A DNA stretch of 64,000 bases from Euphorbia lathyris. Taxonomy: Eukaryota > Streptophyta > Magnoliopsida > Malpighiales > Euphorbiaceae. The notes under the pieces are model-generated. The model saw nothing but the letters and a program-made list of their open reading frames with translations, ran no database searches and was not told the origin of the DNA. The position numbers were made by a program, and so were the translations under genes. Location of the stretch: positions 90,673,256-90,737,255 of the forward strand of contig NC_088911.1 in the NCBI RefSeq assembly GCF_963576675.1, in the 5' to 3' direction. Below, piece after piece: positions 32,332 through 45,327 of this stretch (position 1 is its first letter; each line of letters begins with the position of its first letter).

Positions 32332-35300
32332 TGGCATATACAACAAACCATGGAATTCTCTCTTTCTACCGAGTTCAAAAATTGCTTATTTTAGTCAAAA
32401 GAGGCCCAAAGTGAGGGCATATAGGGACGAAATGAGTTTATGGGAAGTGGGTAGAGAAAAAGGTGGATTTTTGGTGAAAGATGAGAGGTGGAAGAGGAAG
32501 AAGAAGAGAAGGGTAGTTTTGGTGAAGTTTAATCAGGGGTTTGGGTTTAATGGCGGTGGTGGCGGGGGAGATAATGGTGGCACTGTTAGGATTCTGGGAA
32601 ATGTTGCTTTGGCTATTGGATTGACATATCTTTCAATGACTGGGCAGCTTGGTTGGGTTTTTGATGCTATTGGCTCGGTTTTGGATGTTCTTATCTCTAT
32701 TTGGGTATGCTCTTTTTTTCTGCTTCAGGAATTATTTTCGTTTTATTTTCTCTTTATTAAACTTTTCTAGATAGGCATGAATTATCCACTAAATTATCGT
32801 GGCACTGGATTTCAGTTTTAATTTTATAACTATTGGGGCTCTAGTTGGTTTATTGGTCTCTTCAAAGAACAAATCAAAATACATATTGATTAAGGGAAAG
32901 TTTTGTTGGTTGAAGGAAAAACTCTAGGTTTATCAGTTGGGGTTTCTCTTTCAAGGGCCACAAAGTTGAGAGCATGAATAGAACATAGCTGTTTCCAAAT
33001 TGAAATTTAGCATTCCCTCTGCCATGGACATAGCTTTACTCATATAAGCCCTTTGCCCCTGTGTTTTACTTTGCTTTGATTAGTTCTTTTTTATGTTCAA
33101 ATTAAGCAGATGTTCTTGATTTACCGCTGTTTGTTCTTCTTAGATTTTATTTAGTCGGTATCTAATGTTTCTTTTTTCCTAGATGCTTGGCAATATATTA
33201 TTTTGCTTTGCCACCATGGTGTGTCTACATTTCCAAGTAGCTTGTATTGTTTTTCAAAAACTTCAGTGTATCTTGAGTAGTTCGTCAGTTTTCCAATTTA
33301 TTTTTTGGAAAAAGATAATGAAACCACTTGGAATAGCTACTTTTTGGCAATGAGATGAATATGGTGTTACTATGTAACTAAATGGTGTTTCATTTCAGCT
33401 CCTAGCAGTACTGGTACCAATTGTCGGTTTAGGGGCTTTCCTCTGGTGGGCAGGACGGGATATACTACAAAGCAGTGTGAGGCTTCTTTCCTTGACTATT
33501 TGCATTTATTTTGTTTGGTGGTACTTAGAATCTGATATCTTCATGCAACTGGTTTTGTATATACTATGCCTCTTTATAATGGATGTCCAACAGTTGTCAA
33601 CTGGTTTTTGTATATTTTTTTTTTTTGGTAAGAAGGGAAGAAAAAAAAACAAACAAACAAAAACCTAACCCGGGATCAGTTTAGGAAGACTGACCCCAAT
33701 CCTATCCTCAAGAAGAGAAGGTAACAGAAAAGGAGGAACGGAAAGGGTAGAAACACCTAACATCCCCCCATGCCCAGCAGCTGCCAAGCGATCCGCCACG
33801 CGGTTTTGCTCCCTATAAATATGGGAGAAGGTAAGAGAATCGAAGGCAGGACGAAGCCTCAATATGGCTTTAATGAGATTCTGACTCTTAAGACAAACAG
33901 CCTGTCTATCCGAAATCCTGTTGATAGCCTCCAAATTGTCAGACTCCACCGAAAGTCTTTTAACACCCATGCGAATGGCGAGTTTAATGCCAGACAAGAT
34001 CCCCCAGAGCTCCGCAGTAGAGGAGCCCGTACCTAAGTTATGGGTAAACCCAGCCAGCCAAGAACTCCACCAGCAGCAATTCTGCCATTACTAAGGCAGG
34101 AGCCATCCGTATTCAACTTGACAACCCCTTCCCTGGGCTTCCTCCAACCAACTAACTGGACCTCTTTAACCGGGGAGGGGTGAACCAGGGGCTCTCCTTC
34201 AAAACTCTTTGTAATAATAGAGAGTTTTTTCGAGAAGTAAAACCGGAGGTCAGGAATAAAGACAGTCTTCTCAGCAAATAACTCTTCATTCCTCCATTTC
34301 CACATTTGGTGACAAATAATAGCGAAGAGAATAGCCCCGTGCTCCATACTGGCCAACAAATTCCCATTAACGCCTTCAGAGAACCAGTCAATATCAGAGA
34401 ACCCCATAAAGGAAGGAAGGATGTGGTGAGGAAGGACCCCTTCCCAAACCTTTCTACTATTCGGGCAATCCCTCAAAGCATGGCACAAGGTTTCCACATG
34501 GCCGCTGCATCTGCTACCGGCACCAGATACAGCCAAGTGCCTTCTGTGTCTATCTGCATTCGTGAGGAGCCTGTCTTTGACTCCCAGCCATAGGAAACTC
34601 CTAATGCGGTAGGGGACTTTGAGGGCCCAAATGGACTTCCAAATTTCCAAGGGAGGATCAGCCCTATTAGGGGTAAAAGCTTCATAGGCCGATTTGCAAG
34701 AATAAGAACCATTATTAGTCAAGGCCCAGCAGTGTCTGTCCTTATCCTCCTCCTGATTACTAATCTTCACACCTCTAATATTAAGGAGGGTCTCCAGGCT
34801 AAGAATAGACCAGATCCAGTCTCCCTCCGAGTCCACCACATCAGCAATTCTCCAGGAGAGGAGATCATTCGGCGGAGGGGCGATGCACACCTCAATCAAC
34901 GGTTTGTCACCAATCCAGGTGTCATACCAGAAACTAATGGATCTCCCATTACCCACCTCCAAGCCAATCCCCGTACAGAACTCAGCAAAAACAGCACTAA
35001 GCCCTTTCCAGAGGAAGGAACAGCTGACAACCCTCTCCTTCGGGCCACCAAAGATTCTATCTTTCCTATACTTGCCGCACAGAAGACGAACCCAAAGGGA
35101 GGAGGGGGATTGCCACATTCTCCAAAGAAGCTTCATTAACAGGACTTTATTATTGTCCTTAGCTTGCCTTATACCAAGACCCCCCCTGCTCTCAGGCTGG
35201 CAGGCTTCCTTCCAAGGGACCAGGTGAATCTTCCTCCCATCCCCAGACTCTCCCCACAGAAAACGCCGATTAATTTTATCAAGGTCGTTGAGGACCGGCT

Positions 35301-38300
35301 CAGGGAGCTTACAGGCTTGCATGATGTGATTTGGAGCAGCGCAGTTGATAGACTGGATTAAAGTAAGGCGACCTGCAAGGGAAAGAGAATTAGCTTTCCA
35401 GCTAGCACACAAACCGTTAGATTTGTCCAATGTCTTTAAAAGAGGCTTTGGACACCCTGTCACTATGAAGAGGGACCCCAAGGTATTTCCCAAACGATTG
35501 AGTCAGGGGAATGCCAGACATCTCACTCAGTCTTCTACATAAGCTATTATCCATATTCTTGGAACAAAGCATACGGGATTTATGGATGTTAATCTTCTGG
35601 TCAGAAGCCTCACAAAAGCAGTCGAGGATATCCATCACAGCCTTAATTTGTTCCTCATTACCCTCCACAAAAAGCATGACATCATCAGCAAAGAGTAAAT
35701 GGGTAACAGGGGGCAATGTCTGTTGATGGAAACAGGGTGGAGAGTCCCTTTGCTCACCGCCTCTTGGATCAGGTGAGACAATCTTTCCATGGCAATAACA
35801 AAAAGGAAGGGGCTCATAGGATCCCCTTGACGAATACCCCTGGATGGAGAGAACTCATCCGACATATCCCCATTGATCATAACCTAGAAAACAGGAGAGG
35901 AGATACACTTTCCAATCAAATTCCTCCAGTTCTCCGGGATACCAGCTTTGGCTAAACTATCCAGAAGAAAGCTCCAGTTCAACCTATCATAGGCTTTCTC
36001 CAGATCCAGCTTGAGAGTCACGATCCCTTTCTTGCCTTTCTTAATCTTCATAGAATGGACAACCTCCTGGGCAATAACAACATTATCCATCAATTGTCTT
36101 CCAGGAACAAAGCTCCCTTGATTTTGGCTGATAATATCCGGAAGGATCTTCCGGATTCTATTAGCCACAATCTTAATAATAGCTTTATACAAGACATTAC
36201 AAAGACTGATTGGTCTCATCTGGAGAAAGGAAGAAGGCTTGGCAACCTTAGGAATCAAGACAACGAGGGTTTTATTAACCAAACTGATATCGTTCGAACC
36301 ACCAAAGACACCTAACACAAAGCTGTATATACCCTCTTTAACAGTGTCCCAACTAGCGGGGATACCATCAATACCAGGAGCCTTAGTGGAACCGATACTG
36401 GAGAAGGCTAGATCAATCTCTTTAAGCTCAATAGGATGGAAAGCATTATTAATAGCATCCTCCCCCAAACGAGGAAGGAAAATGCCAGAGTGGGCACTCT
36501 CTAGGTCCACAGCTTCCTCTCTGAACAGGTCCTTGTAGAAATCAAGGGCAAGGCGCCGAATGTCCTCCTCCTCAAAAATCCACTCACCACTGGCGTCTTT
36601 AATAGCCTCGATCCTATTTCGCGGTCTCCTAATGATCGTTGAGAGGTGGAAAAACCTGGTATTCCGGTCCCCGTCTTGAATCCAAGCCTTCCTAGAATTC
36701 TGGAACCACAGAAGCTCTTCCTGTCTAAGCACAGCTTCCAACTCGTTCTGAAGAGCTCTTAGGTGACCATTCAGGCTATGATCAAAACGAACCTCCAAGC
36801 AACGCTGAACACCTTCCATTCTCCTCAAGAGTTTGTTCTTCCTCCTGATAATATGACCAAAAGTATTTTTATTCCAAACAGCCACATTCCTCCTGAATTC
36901 CTCAGTAGCGAGGAGAACATCAGAGTGGGGATGCCAATTGCTTTTAACGAAATCCTTAAACTCGGGGTGAGACTCCCAAGCCACCAGATACCTAAAAGGT
37001 CTATTACCTTTCAGCCGATTTCCTTTGACCAAATTAATGAGGATAGGGCAATGGTCTGAGTGACGGAAATGGAGATTAAGTACCTTGACCTCAGGAAACC
37101 TATAAATCGCTGCAACATTAGCGTACACCTTATCCAACCTAACAAACACACTATTCCTTTTCCAGGTAAATTTGTGGCCAGCAGCACCCAGATCCGAAAG
37201 CCCGCACATATCCATACTTTGCTTATGATTAAGACACCGGTTCACATAATGATTACCCCCTCCTCTCTGATCACTCAAGAGGGCAATGTCATTAAAATCC
37301 CCGGCAACCAACCACGCCTCCACCATGTTAGAGCTAAAAGAATGAAGGATCTTCCACAGCCTTCTTCGGTTAGTCGAAACAGGATCAGCATAGACGAAGG
37401 TAATAAAGAAGGGTTTATTACCCGGGTAACACACCTTACTATGGATGAATTGACTGTCCATAGTAACAATATCAATATTGACTTGACCTGGCTTCCAAAA
37501 GAGCCAAATCCCCCCTGCCCGGCCAGTAGCCTCCGACCTGACGCAATTCCAATTCTTAAACTTTTTAACCACCTCATCTGCTTTGGCTCCACTAACCTTG
37601 GTCTCAAGAAGGACAAAGCAGGAAGGGTTAAACTGTTTAATGAGATCATTGACATGAATGCGGGTAGCCTTGCTCGCCGCACCTCTAACATTCCAAACGA
37701 AGAAGTCCATCAGAGGGGGAGACTACAGACGCAGGCCCAAACCCTAGATCAGGTATTTGTTCGGGGCTCCGGAGAGCCTAGAGGCGGTCCCAGAAGGACC
37801 CCTTTTATCCAAAGAATTCAAACCATGAAGGTTCTTTTTAGGTTTCCCTTTGGGATTCTTCATGTTTAACTTACTCACTCCTATAGTCTTACCAATAGGA
37901 GCATCAACAGGAGGATGTAGAGTACTCGCCTCCCTACTCAAACCCTTCCCAGCTGACAGGATAGACTGGGGAATCTCTTTGCCTTTAGCAGAAGCATTAG
38001 AGACAAAGAGAGGATTAATAGAATTACCCAGACTAGAGGCATGCTCTACCGACTCCAGACCAGGCATGCTTAAATCAATCTGCTTATCAGAAGGATCCGA
38101 GTCCTGATCTTCCTCCATAGACAAAACACCGAACCTTGACCCGGAACCCGAAGCTGAGTCCACTCCAGTCTCAATCCCCTTCTTAATATCCGGGGGTCTG
38201 ACCTTGATCTCAGGAGCAATCTGGAGAGTAGTCATCTTCGTACTGATATCTGGTGAATGATTAGCATTAACATTAGCCCGTGGCTTCCTTCTCAGTGGCC

Positions 38301-41300
38301 TCTTGGCAAGCATCCATGGGCCAAAGCTCCTTACTTCCCCTTGACTCTTCTCAGCTTCGCCTATGATAGGTTGCACCAACTCCTCCACGTCCTTCCTCCT
38401 CTTAGGACAACCCTCAAGGGTATGGCCAAACATACCACATTCATAGCAGATGTTGTGTATACCTTCATATTCAATATGATAGACCTTGTTTTGAGTACAG
38501 AACTGAGAAAGAAGAGGCTTAGCGAGATCAATATCGATACAGACCCTGGCAAACTTGCCTCTCACTGCCCCAATGGTAGTCTTATCAACATGGTGGACTT
38601 TCCCAACAAGGCTACCAATCTTGTTCAGGAACCTATCACTGTAGTATTCAAGAGGTAGGCCCGGGAACCTAACCCAAGTAAGGATCCTGTTAACAGAGCA
38701 ATCATGGGGATCAAAATTTGGGACCCAAGGTCTCAGAGCCAACACATGATTGGAGATAATATACGGACCACCATTCACAACAGCATTGAAATCCTCAGCC
38801 CTTGTGAATTTAATGACATAATAGTCATTTTCAAGGTCTGTGATAGTAACTTTTCCTTTCTTTGCCCATTGAGCCTGGATCCTCTGGGCAAAATAATTGA
38901 AACTGATCCTTTTCCCCAACACAGTGACGATTAATGCCAATTTCCACTTCGATCTCATGACCCGCTTGTCATCTGAGGATAGCCGGATCCTAGGACACAG
39001 CGGGTTATCAGGCTCTCCATCCTCAGAATCGGAATCAGAGAGAAAATCCCCGGAATCATTCTCAAAAGCATCCACCTCCATCATGGGATCCTCCTCTGAC
39101 ACCCCTAGCAACTTATCCCTCCAGGAGGGGCCTCCCAAATCCACGGAAACTCCCGCTTGAGCGGCTTGCGCAGTCTGTGCGGCTTGCGCGGCCTATGCGG
39201 CTTGCGCGGCCAACGAAAGTCGCACGGCATGCTCATCTTGCTGGGGAGAGACGGCCGGTACTCCCTGTGGCCCAAGCACCGGAAGCGGCCCTCTAACTCC
39301 GGAATCATGCGCGCGTCCCTCCGCGAAAAACGAGTCCAGGGCCGCGGCCGCGGCACCTACACCTTCCAGCCCCCGATCGGCCGCTGCATCCCTAGAAGCC
39401 CCCAACGGCACCGGCGCACCCCTAGCACCCCCCGTCGAAACCGCCGAATCCGCCTCCCCACCATCCACCCACTCCGATCTACTCCTATCCCTCGACCGAT
39501 CCCTCCGAATCCCGCTGCTCCGCCTCCTCCCCCGAGGAGATCCCTCGGATCTCCCATCATCCGCCGCCGCCCACGCCTCATCGATCCCGGAGTCATTGCC
39601 CCGCCCGCGCCCCGCCACCACCAGATCCGACACAGGCCAGCCGCCTGCCTTCACCGACCCATCCCCCTTAACCTTCACGATCGCCTTGGTCATCGCCGAG
39701 AGAGAGAGAGAGAGAGATTTACTTTTCTTAAATTCTACTATTAGTTATAGTTAATTTAGTTATAACTAATTGAGAGAGAGAGAGAGAAAATTGAGTTATA
39801 AAATTGATCCTGTGTTTTAGAGAGAGGAGAGATCTGAAAGAGAGGAGATAGATCTAAAAGAGAGAAATAGATCTGAGAGAGAGAAGATAGATCTCAAAAT
39901 TCTCCACAACAGATCTGAGAGAGAGAAGACAGATCTGACAAAGAGAAGATAGATCTAAAAGAGAGGGAAAGATCTAAAAGAGAAGAGATAGATCTCAAAA
40001 CTCTCAATCTTCATAAAAATTCTTCACCATGACAACAGATCTGAAAGAGAGAAGACAGATCTGACAAAGAGAAGATAGATCTAAAAGAGAGGGAAAGATA
40101 TAAAAGAGAAGAGATAGATCTCAAAACTCTCAATCTTCATAAAAATTCTTCACCATGACAACAGATCTGAGAGAGAGAAGCCAGATCTGAAAAAGAGAAG
40201 ATACTTACTGGTTTTTGTATATAATATGCCTCTTTATATATATACTTCCATAACTGATTTGTTCTGTGCTTTCTGTTTTTTGTGCAGTGCCCAAATTGTG
40301 GAAATGAATTTCAAATTTTCAAGTAAGAACCTTAGCTATTCTCACTGAACTTGTAGGCAATATCATGACATGACATGTGTATTATAATTTTTATTTTTAT
40401 TTTAACTTCAGATCGACTCTTGATGATGAATTGCAACTGTGCCCCTTTTGCAGCCAACCATTCTCAGGTGAAATCCAAGTATTGGAGTGTTCTTTTTTAT
40501 TTTTTCAAGAATTACTTGCCACTTCAAGTACAAGAATGTTACTGTTGAACATCATGCCCAAGTTGAGAATTGAAAATAAATCATGGGAATTTTATGCATT
40601 TTCATCTGATGTTTACAAAACAATTTTTTAGATAACTATTGCAAATGCATTTTTTCACTCTACACAACTTGCTGCTAGTTCTTCAATTGTATGGAGTTCC
40701 TTAACTTTTGATGATAGACTTGACACTCTTTGCATTGAGACTAGAGAATAAGCTTACCTCTATAAGTTGATGTCTTATTCTATTTCCCTCCAAACATTCC
40801 TAGTCAAGCTTCCACCGCCCCTAAATAAAAATAAAAAGATGGAAGCACATCCATAAATGAACGAAACTACTTAAGCGTGCTCATCTCATGGGTACCCCTT
40901 CTTCTATTGAGGCTGAGTTGGGTTTTATGTTGAATCTAGTACTCCTTAACATCTCTCTAAGCTCACTTGACTTCTGTACTTCTTAACTTCTCTCTTAGCT
41001 TCTTATTTGAATTGGTTAAAAAGAGAGTCTTTTGAGATGCTACATTGATTCTGCTTCAAACACCCATTTTTAATCAATTGATGTTGTGGCTAAAACGCAT
41101 GTATTCATGTCACAAAGACGAATGATCTTATTTTTGTTTTCATAATTGGTAGTTTTTCCTTTACTTCCAAATGTATATATTGTGTTTCTGGAAGTTATAA
41201 TTTCAAGAGTTTGCAAACAACTTGGTGGCCAATATAAGAAAAACGTGAATACAACTTAGTGTTTCCTTTCCTTCTCCTTTTTCTCAATGAAAAGAAAACT

Positions 41301-42824
41301 TTCTTGTGGTCAGTAAATATTTTGTAAGATTTTTTAATGGTTAATTTCCGTAACAAGAGAATGGATATTTTAATGTCTTAATGAACATGAAATCTCAGTC
41401 TGACAATTAGCTTTTATCCATCTTTGTATGTTGAATGTATTTCCTGATAGTTTCAATTAGTTTTATATGTAATTGTTTTGATCTTCTACGTCTTGATTGA
41501 CTATTGACATTGTATATTTGTTTTATCAATTTCCTGTGGATTTCAGTGGATGGAGATGAGTTCGTGAGTGATTCTGTGAAGTTCTCCGACAGCTTTACAG
41601 CATTTAAACAAGCATCAAGTGGTTTCCCATTTGGTTCCAAGAAAGGTGATTATGTGTTAACCTTTTCATTCTTTTATGATGTAGCATGTGACCTTGATTA
41701 TTTGGAATTACTTTGCATGTGTTGTAACAAATATCATGTTAGATTAATTTGGTAAACTATAGTTTTGTAAGCAATTACTCCAAGATGTTGATATGGATTG
41801 ATGACGATAATGATGGTTTTGATCTTAAACCAATAAAGAAACAATCTCTTCACTAGCTTAACTAGTAGGAAATAACCCAACAAGATAGAAACCTTACTCT
41901 AATGGAGGAAAATGAGTTTATATTGATAAAAGTTATCTATCCTTACAAAATGTTTGGCTTAAATACCTCTCTAAACCTAGATAAGAAAAGACCAAATAAC
42001 CCCCACTAGGTATTACAAGTTTGATTTAACACTAGGGGTAAAATGGGAGAAACTAAACTAATGGAAAATCAGTAAATAAGCCTAAATGGCAAACAGCAAT
42101 TACAGGCAGAACAATAAATAAGGTGTGGAAGGCTGAAGATACTTGGCCATGAAGTTGGGCCACACGGCGTGTGGACTGTCTGACACGCCGTGTGGCTGGT
42201 TCTTGACGAGTCCACACGGTGAATAAGCTGAAGGACTCTCTGTGTTGCTGCTTCTTGGGAGTTGACTTGGCTGGCTTTGTTTTAACTCACACGGCATGTG
42301 GCCTGTCTGACACGTCGTGTAAATTAGTTAAAATCGGGCAGAAACTTTTGCCCTCTTCCCACATGACGTGTGATCGGGCCACATGGCGTGTGGTCCTCTT
42401 TTGTCCAGCTCCTTCAATCCTTGAATGCTCACGCGGCGTGTTGCTGTCCCCACATGCCGTGTGAACCCTGTTTCAGGCTTTCCCGGTTCGCTCTTGTTGA
42501 TGCCCACATCAGATATTGGGATGAAGGCATGGTTATTGTTGTTGTTTTTCTAGTTTTGTAAGCAATTGATATAGTCCGCTGTATGTTCAACCTTTTGTCA
42601 GAATCTGTTTTCACAACTAGATTTCAATATCCCATTTCTTGTTTAGGTAAATTTACCTCCAAGTATGCTTTTGTAGATTTTTTCTTGATATCTAGTATCG
42701 ATATTCTATATCATTATCGGTTCTGGATGATTCATGAATTCTAAAAATCACGGTGGCTTCTGCAGGAACGAAGTCTTCTGCTGCAGTTGTTGATGTTGAA
42801 GCAGAAATAAAAGATGCAGAGTGA
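32276..42824 (+). CDS. Plastid-type membrane protein with CxxC-CxxC zinc ribbon, 6 exons
   Basis: Exons: 32276-32704, 33399-33476, 40288-40322, 40412-40467, 41547-41645, 42766-42824, giving 251 residues with GT-AG borders. The first ~50 residues are basic and hydroxyl-rich and lack acids until residue 51, so a chloroplast transit peptide is likely. A basic stretch (RWKRKKKRR, 71-79) and a Gly-rich linker come next. Two hydrophobic segments (about 104-120 and 134-163) precede a four-cysteine zinc ribbon: C170, C173, C191, C194. The tail is acidic. I do not recognise a characterised family, and the function is unknown; a membrane-anchored zinc-ribbon protein facing the stroma is an inference. 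Intron 2 is 6.8 kb because of an antisense LINE; intron 5 holds a 774-bp insertion. Confidence 0.85.
33665..37710 (-). pseudogene. LINE ORF2: endonuclease, RT, zf-RVT, RNase H
   Basis: From ATG 37710: endonuclease (FFVWNVRGAASK, AGDFNDI, RLDKVYAN, HSDHCPILI), RT (GSTKAPGIDGIPASW, KLDLEKAYDRLNW, GIRQGDPMSPFLF, HLLFADDVMLF), a zf-RVT-like region and RNase H (KLNTDGSCLSNG, VESDNLEAI, REQNRVADRLAAAG). An in-frame TAG at 35884-35886 and frameshifts near 35711 (C-run), 35450 and 34050 break it. It starts 33 bp after ORF1 ends. Confidence 0.9.
37744..39693 (-). pseudogene. LINE ORF1 with one nonsense codon
   Basis: The frame opens at ATG 39693. It has an Arg/Ser/Gly-rich, GC-rich N-terminus and an (AAQ)n stretch, where a TAG at 39193-39195 very probably replaces a Gln codon. 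The same frame continues through a DUF4283 domain (WKLALIVTVLGKRISFNYFA, LTWVRFPGLPLEYYS, KFARVCIDIDLAKPL) and a CCHC knuckle CYECGMFGHTLEGC to a stop at 37744. The full frame is ~650 codons. A start at 39144 would skip the nonsense codon but lose the N-terminal third. Confidence 0.85.
39694..40206 (-). repeat. LINE 5' UTR: GA-rich tandem monomers
   Basis: Monomers beginning ACAACAGATCTG start at 39906, 40033 and 40158 (spacing 127 and 125 bp). The third is cut at the element's 5' end at 40206. Each ends in ATTCTTCACCATG. Smaller AGAGAGA and AGATCT repeats fill the segment nearer ORF1. Confidence 0.8.
41777..42550. mobile_element. 774-bp insertion in intron 5, type uncertain
   Basis: It is flanked by identical 17-bp direct repeats TAGTTTTGTAAGCAATT (41760-41776 and 42551-42567). 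It carries about nine near-palindromic CACACGGCGTGTGG-type words between 42160 and 42465, alternating with GACACGCCGTGTGG. The right end is TTG-rich (GTTATTGTTGTTG). A long target repeat with a simple-repeat tail suggests a non-LTR/SINE-like mechanism, but 774 bp is long for a SINE. Confidence 0.65.
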
Positions 42825-43830
42825 CATGTTACAAGAGAAAAAAGTTGCAGAACGGGACCTCATAACCTGATAGCCAGGTTTGTGTAAAAAAATTCTTGAA
42901 CTACAATCTTGCATCCAATTTGTGTTTGAGCTATTTATATACCTTGATAAGTTTGACTTTATAGGCTCCAATAAATTTGCTCTATTGAGAGTAAAAAGCA
43001 ATATTTGCCCTTCGTACTTGGTTCAATTTGTTAAATTGGCCCTTGTACTTCAGTTTTGGCACATTTAGCCCCTATATTTTGCACAATTTTTTTCATTTAG
43101 GCTGGCTCCTCTAGGATACGACAAACTGGCACAGTTGTATTTGGCACAAGACCAATTTGACGGTTCCGAAATACACAAACTGTTATACAATTGGAGAACA
43201 CAGTTTGACCACTAATTTTTTAACAACACTGCTGCTAACAAATTTGTCTGTCAACAATCAAGTTTTGAGAAAAATTAACATATGAGAGTGAAACGTCCCA
43301 AACTTGCAGTAAAGGAGCCAAACGGACAAACAAGGGTCAAATTTTATCTTTGGAAATCAATTGAGTTGTTTAAATAATTATTAAAACTATTGATAGAAGT
43401 GAGTTATCTGAAGCTTTATGTTGATTTCATACTCTATTATACCATTACAGGGGACGTATGGCGTTCAGCCGAAAGAATTGTCTGGAATTACTTGAAGAAT
43501 AAATTCAATAGGATTAAAGAATTTTTTTTTTTTAATTTTCAAATTTTATGAATTTTGTGGGTAATAGTCGAACTATCATAATTCATGTTGTGATACTTGT
43601 ACCGTTACCGTTTGTATATTGAAGGTTTTTGTTCCTCTTTTCAGAATTGCTGAAAGTAGGCATGTTGTTTCTGATGCAGGTTGAAGATCATAAAGAATGG
43701 CAAGTGGGGGCACTTCGACACAGTTATTATAGGAGAAGAGTAATGAGCAAAGCGTATTCTAAGTTTGATATATGTTGTATTTTGTACAGATAATAGAATA
43801 AATTTTTTGAGCAGCTTGTATCTTTTGTTA
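42825..43830 (+). other. 3' UTR region of the zinc-ribbon gene
   Basis: Candidate poly(A) signal AATAAA at 43797-43802. A possible 3' UTR intron runs from a GT after 42876 to the AG before 43681 (CTGATGCAG). No coding sequence is seen. Confidence 0.4.
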
Positions 43831-45327
43831 ATTTAAATTTGTCTTGAGCTGGTTAATGAGTACAAATGAATTTCCATTAATGTATAGCAATATTAACGTT
43901 AACCTCGACATACTAGCTTAGTTTGAATTAGGGGATAGTTGCTTAGTTTGAAATAGAGATGGTAATCGGTAAGGTGATACCGGTTTATTTTTTGAATTTC
44001 ATTATCTTCCTATTTAATTCACATGGATCCGCAGGTGGAATCAACACAATAAAAATTTAGTTACAGTTTAAGCACAAATGGATTAAATATTTACTAGTCT
44101 AGAATACTTAAAAATAATTCTAGATATATCAAATACCTACAATTTAAAACTGTCTCCTCGAACGATTTGTAGTTTCATGGAATTTAGCATTTTTTTTTTT
44201 CAATCAGTAACTAAATTTTATAAAATTAAAAATAAAAATATAAAATTCTCATATGTTTTTTTTTTTTTTTTTAAACATGAGATGATAAAATATAGATATA
44301 AAAGTTAAATGGAAAATAAAATTCATACTTTATTATTGATGTAATTTCCTCTAAAATAAATAAATTATAAATTTAATAAACTATTCATAAATTTAACAAA
44401 CACCACAAATTTAACAAACCATTCACAAATTTAACAAGTAATTTAAATTACACAAATTATCAAAAAGGTAATGGCTAGTGGTAACCTCTGCCATTGATAA
44501 TTTTTTCAGATATCATTCCCCTCACATTCCTTTTTACTCAGAATTCGAATAATCCCATTAGAATAAAATAGTAACTGGTACCCGACAAAATCATTCCTAA
44601 TTTGAATCAGTTTATGTTCTGATTGTAATTTTAATAGCAAAACAGATACAGGTACTAGTGTGCACATACATATCAAACAGAAAAGGGGAAAGTTCAGTTT
44701 AATTTTGAGGAATTTCAAAGTTTATTGTATTGTAAATTGATAATACAAATGAATTCAATTACTTTCTTGAGAAGTCAATACTTCACATACTCCTCCAGTG
44801 TTGGCACAAGCAATATTTGCTTGAGAATTTCACAATATTAATTCCAAAATGGAAACTTTGGGATGCAAAAGCTCTAATTTGTGCAGTCATAGAACAGTAC
44901 AAGGATGAGAAAAGGTGAACAAGGTAGCTTCTTACAAACTCATCCATTGTCCATTTAACACCATATATATCAGAAAACAACTTCCTTCTTATTTAGAATT
45001 CAAGGAATCAGATATAACAAAGTATTAAAAAAACAGCAAGAACATGCCAAACACTAATCATCCAAAATTAGCAAAAGAGAAACATCCTCGTCTAAGATTA
45101 ACATTCCAAACCTAGTGTGCTGTGCTCATTCTCAAACCTTCTGCACATGAAAACAAGGATCCACAATTAGTACAGTACACCTATCACATAACTTCTGGCC
45201 ACACAAGTCACCAAAATCTACCAGAAAAAAAGAAAAAAGAAAATATATATATATGTATGTATCTATATGGCATGGAATTGCTTGCCAAAGAAAATTGGGA
45301 ATGTTTAAAAAATATGAGGTATTAAAA
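43831..45327. other. AT-rich spacer between convergent genes
   Basis: Poly(T) and poly(A) runs, no supported gene. The right part may contain a short last exon of the minus-strand gene (AAG GTT TGA at 45140-45132). Confidence 0.45.

Larger units (their letters stand above)
33616..40206 (-). mobile_element. LINE in intron 2 of the zinc-ribbon gene
   Basis: A perfect 16-bp target duplication ACTGGTTTTTGTATAT flanks it (33600-33615 and 40207-40222). A T-run at 33616-33627 is the poly(A) tail of the minus-strand element. It has tandem 5' monomers, ORF1 and ORF2, 6591 bp in all. It is antisense to the host gene. Confidence 0.93.

Noticed and set aside
36763..37869. Long plus-strand ORFs opposite the LINE
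   Set aside because: Shadows of the endonuclease-RT coding strand; no domains.
39157..39744. 195-codon Pro/Arg-rich plus-strand ORF
   Set aside because: Antisense shadow of the GC-rich N-terminal part of the LINE ORF1.
42100..42561. Small ORFs around the CACACGG palindromes
   Set aside because: They arise from the repeated palindrome words and have no start context or conserved domain.
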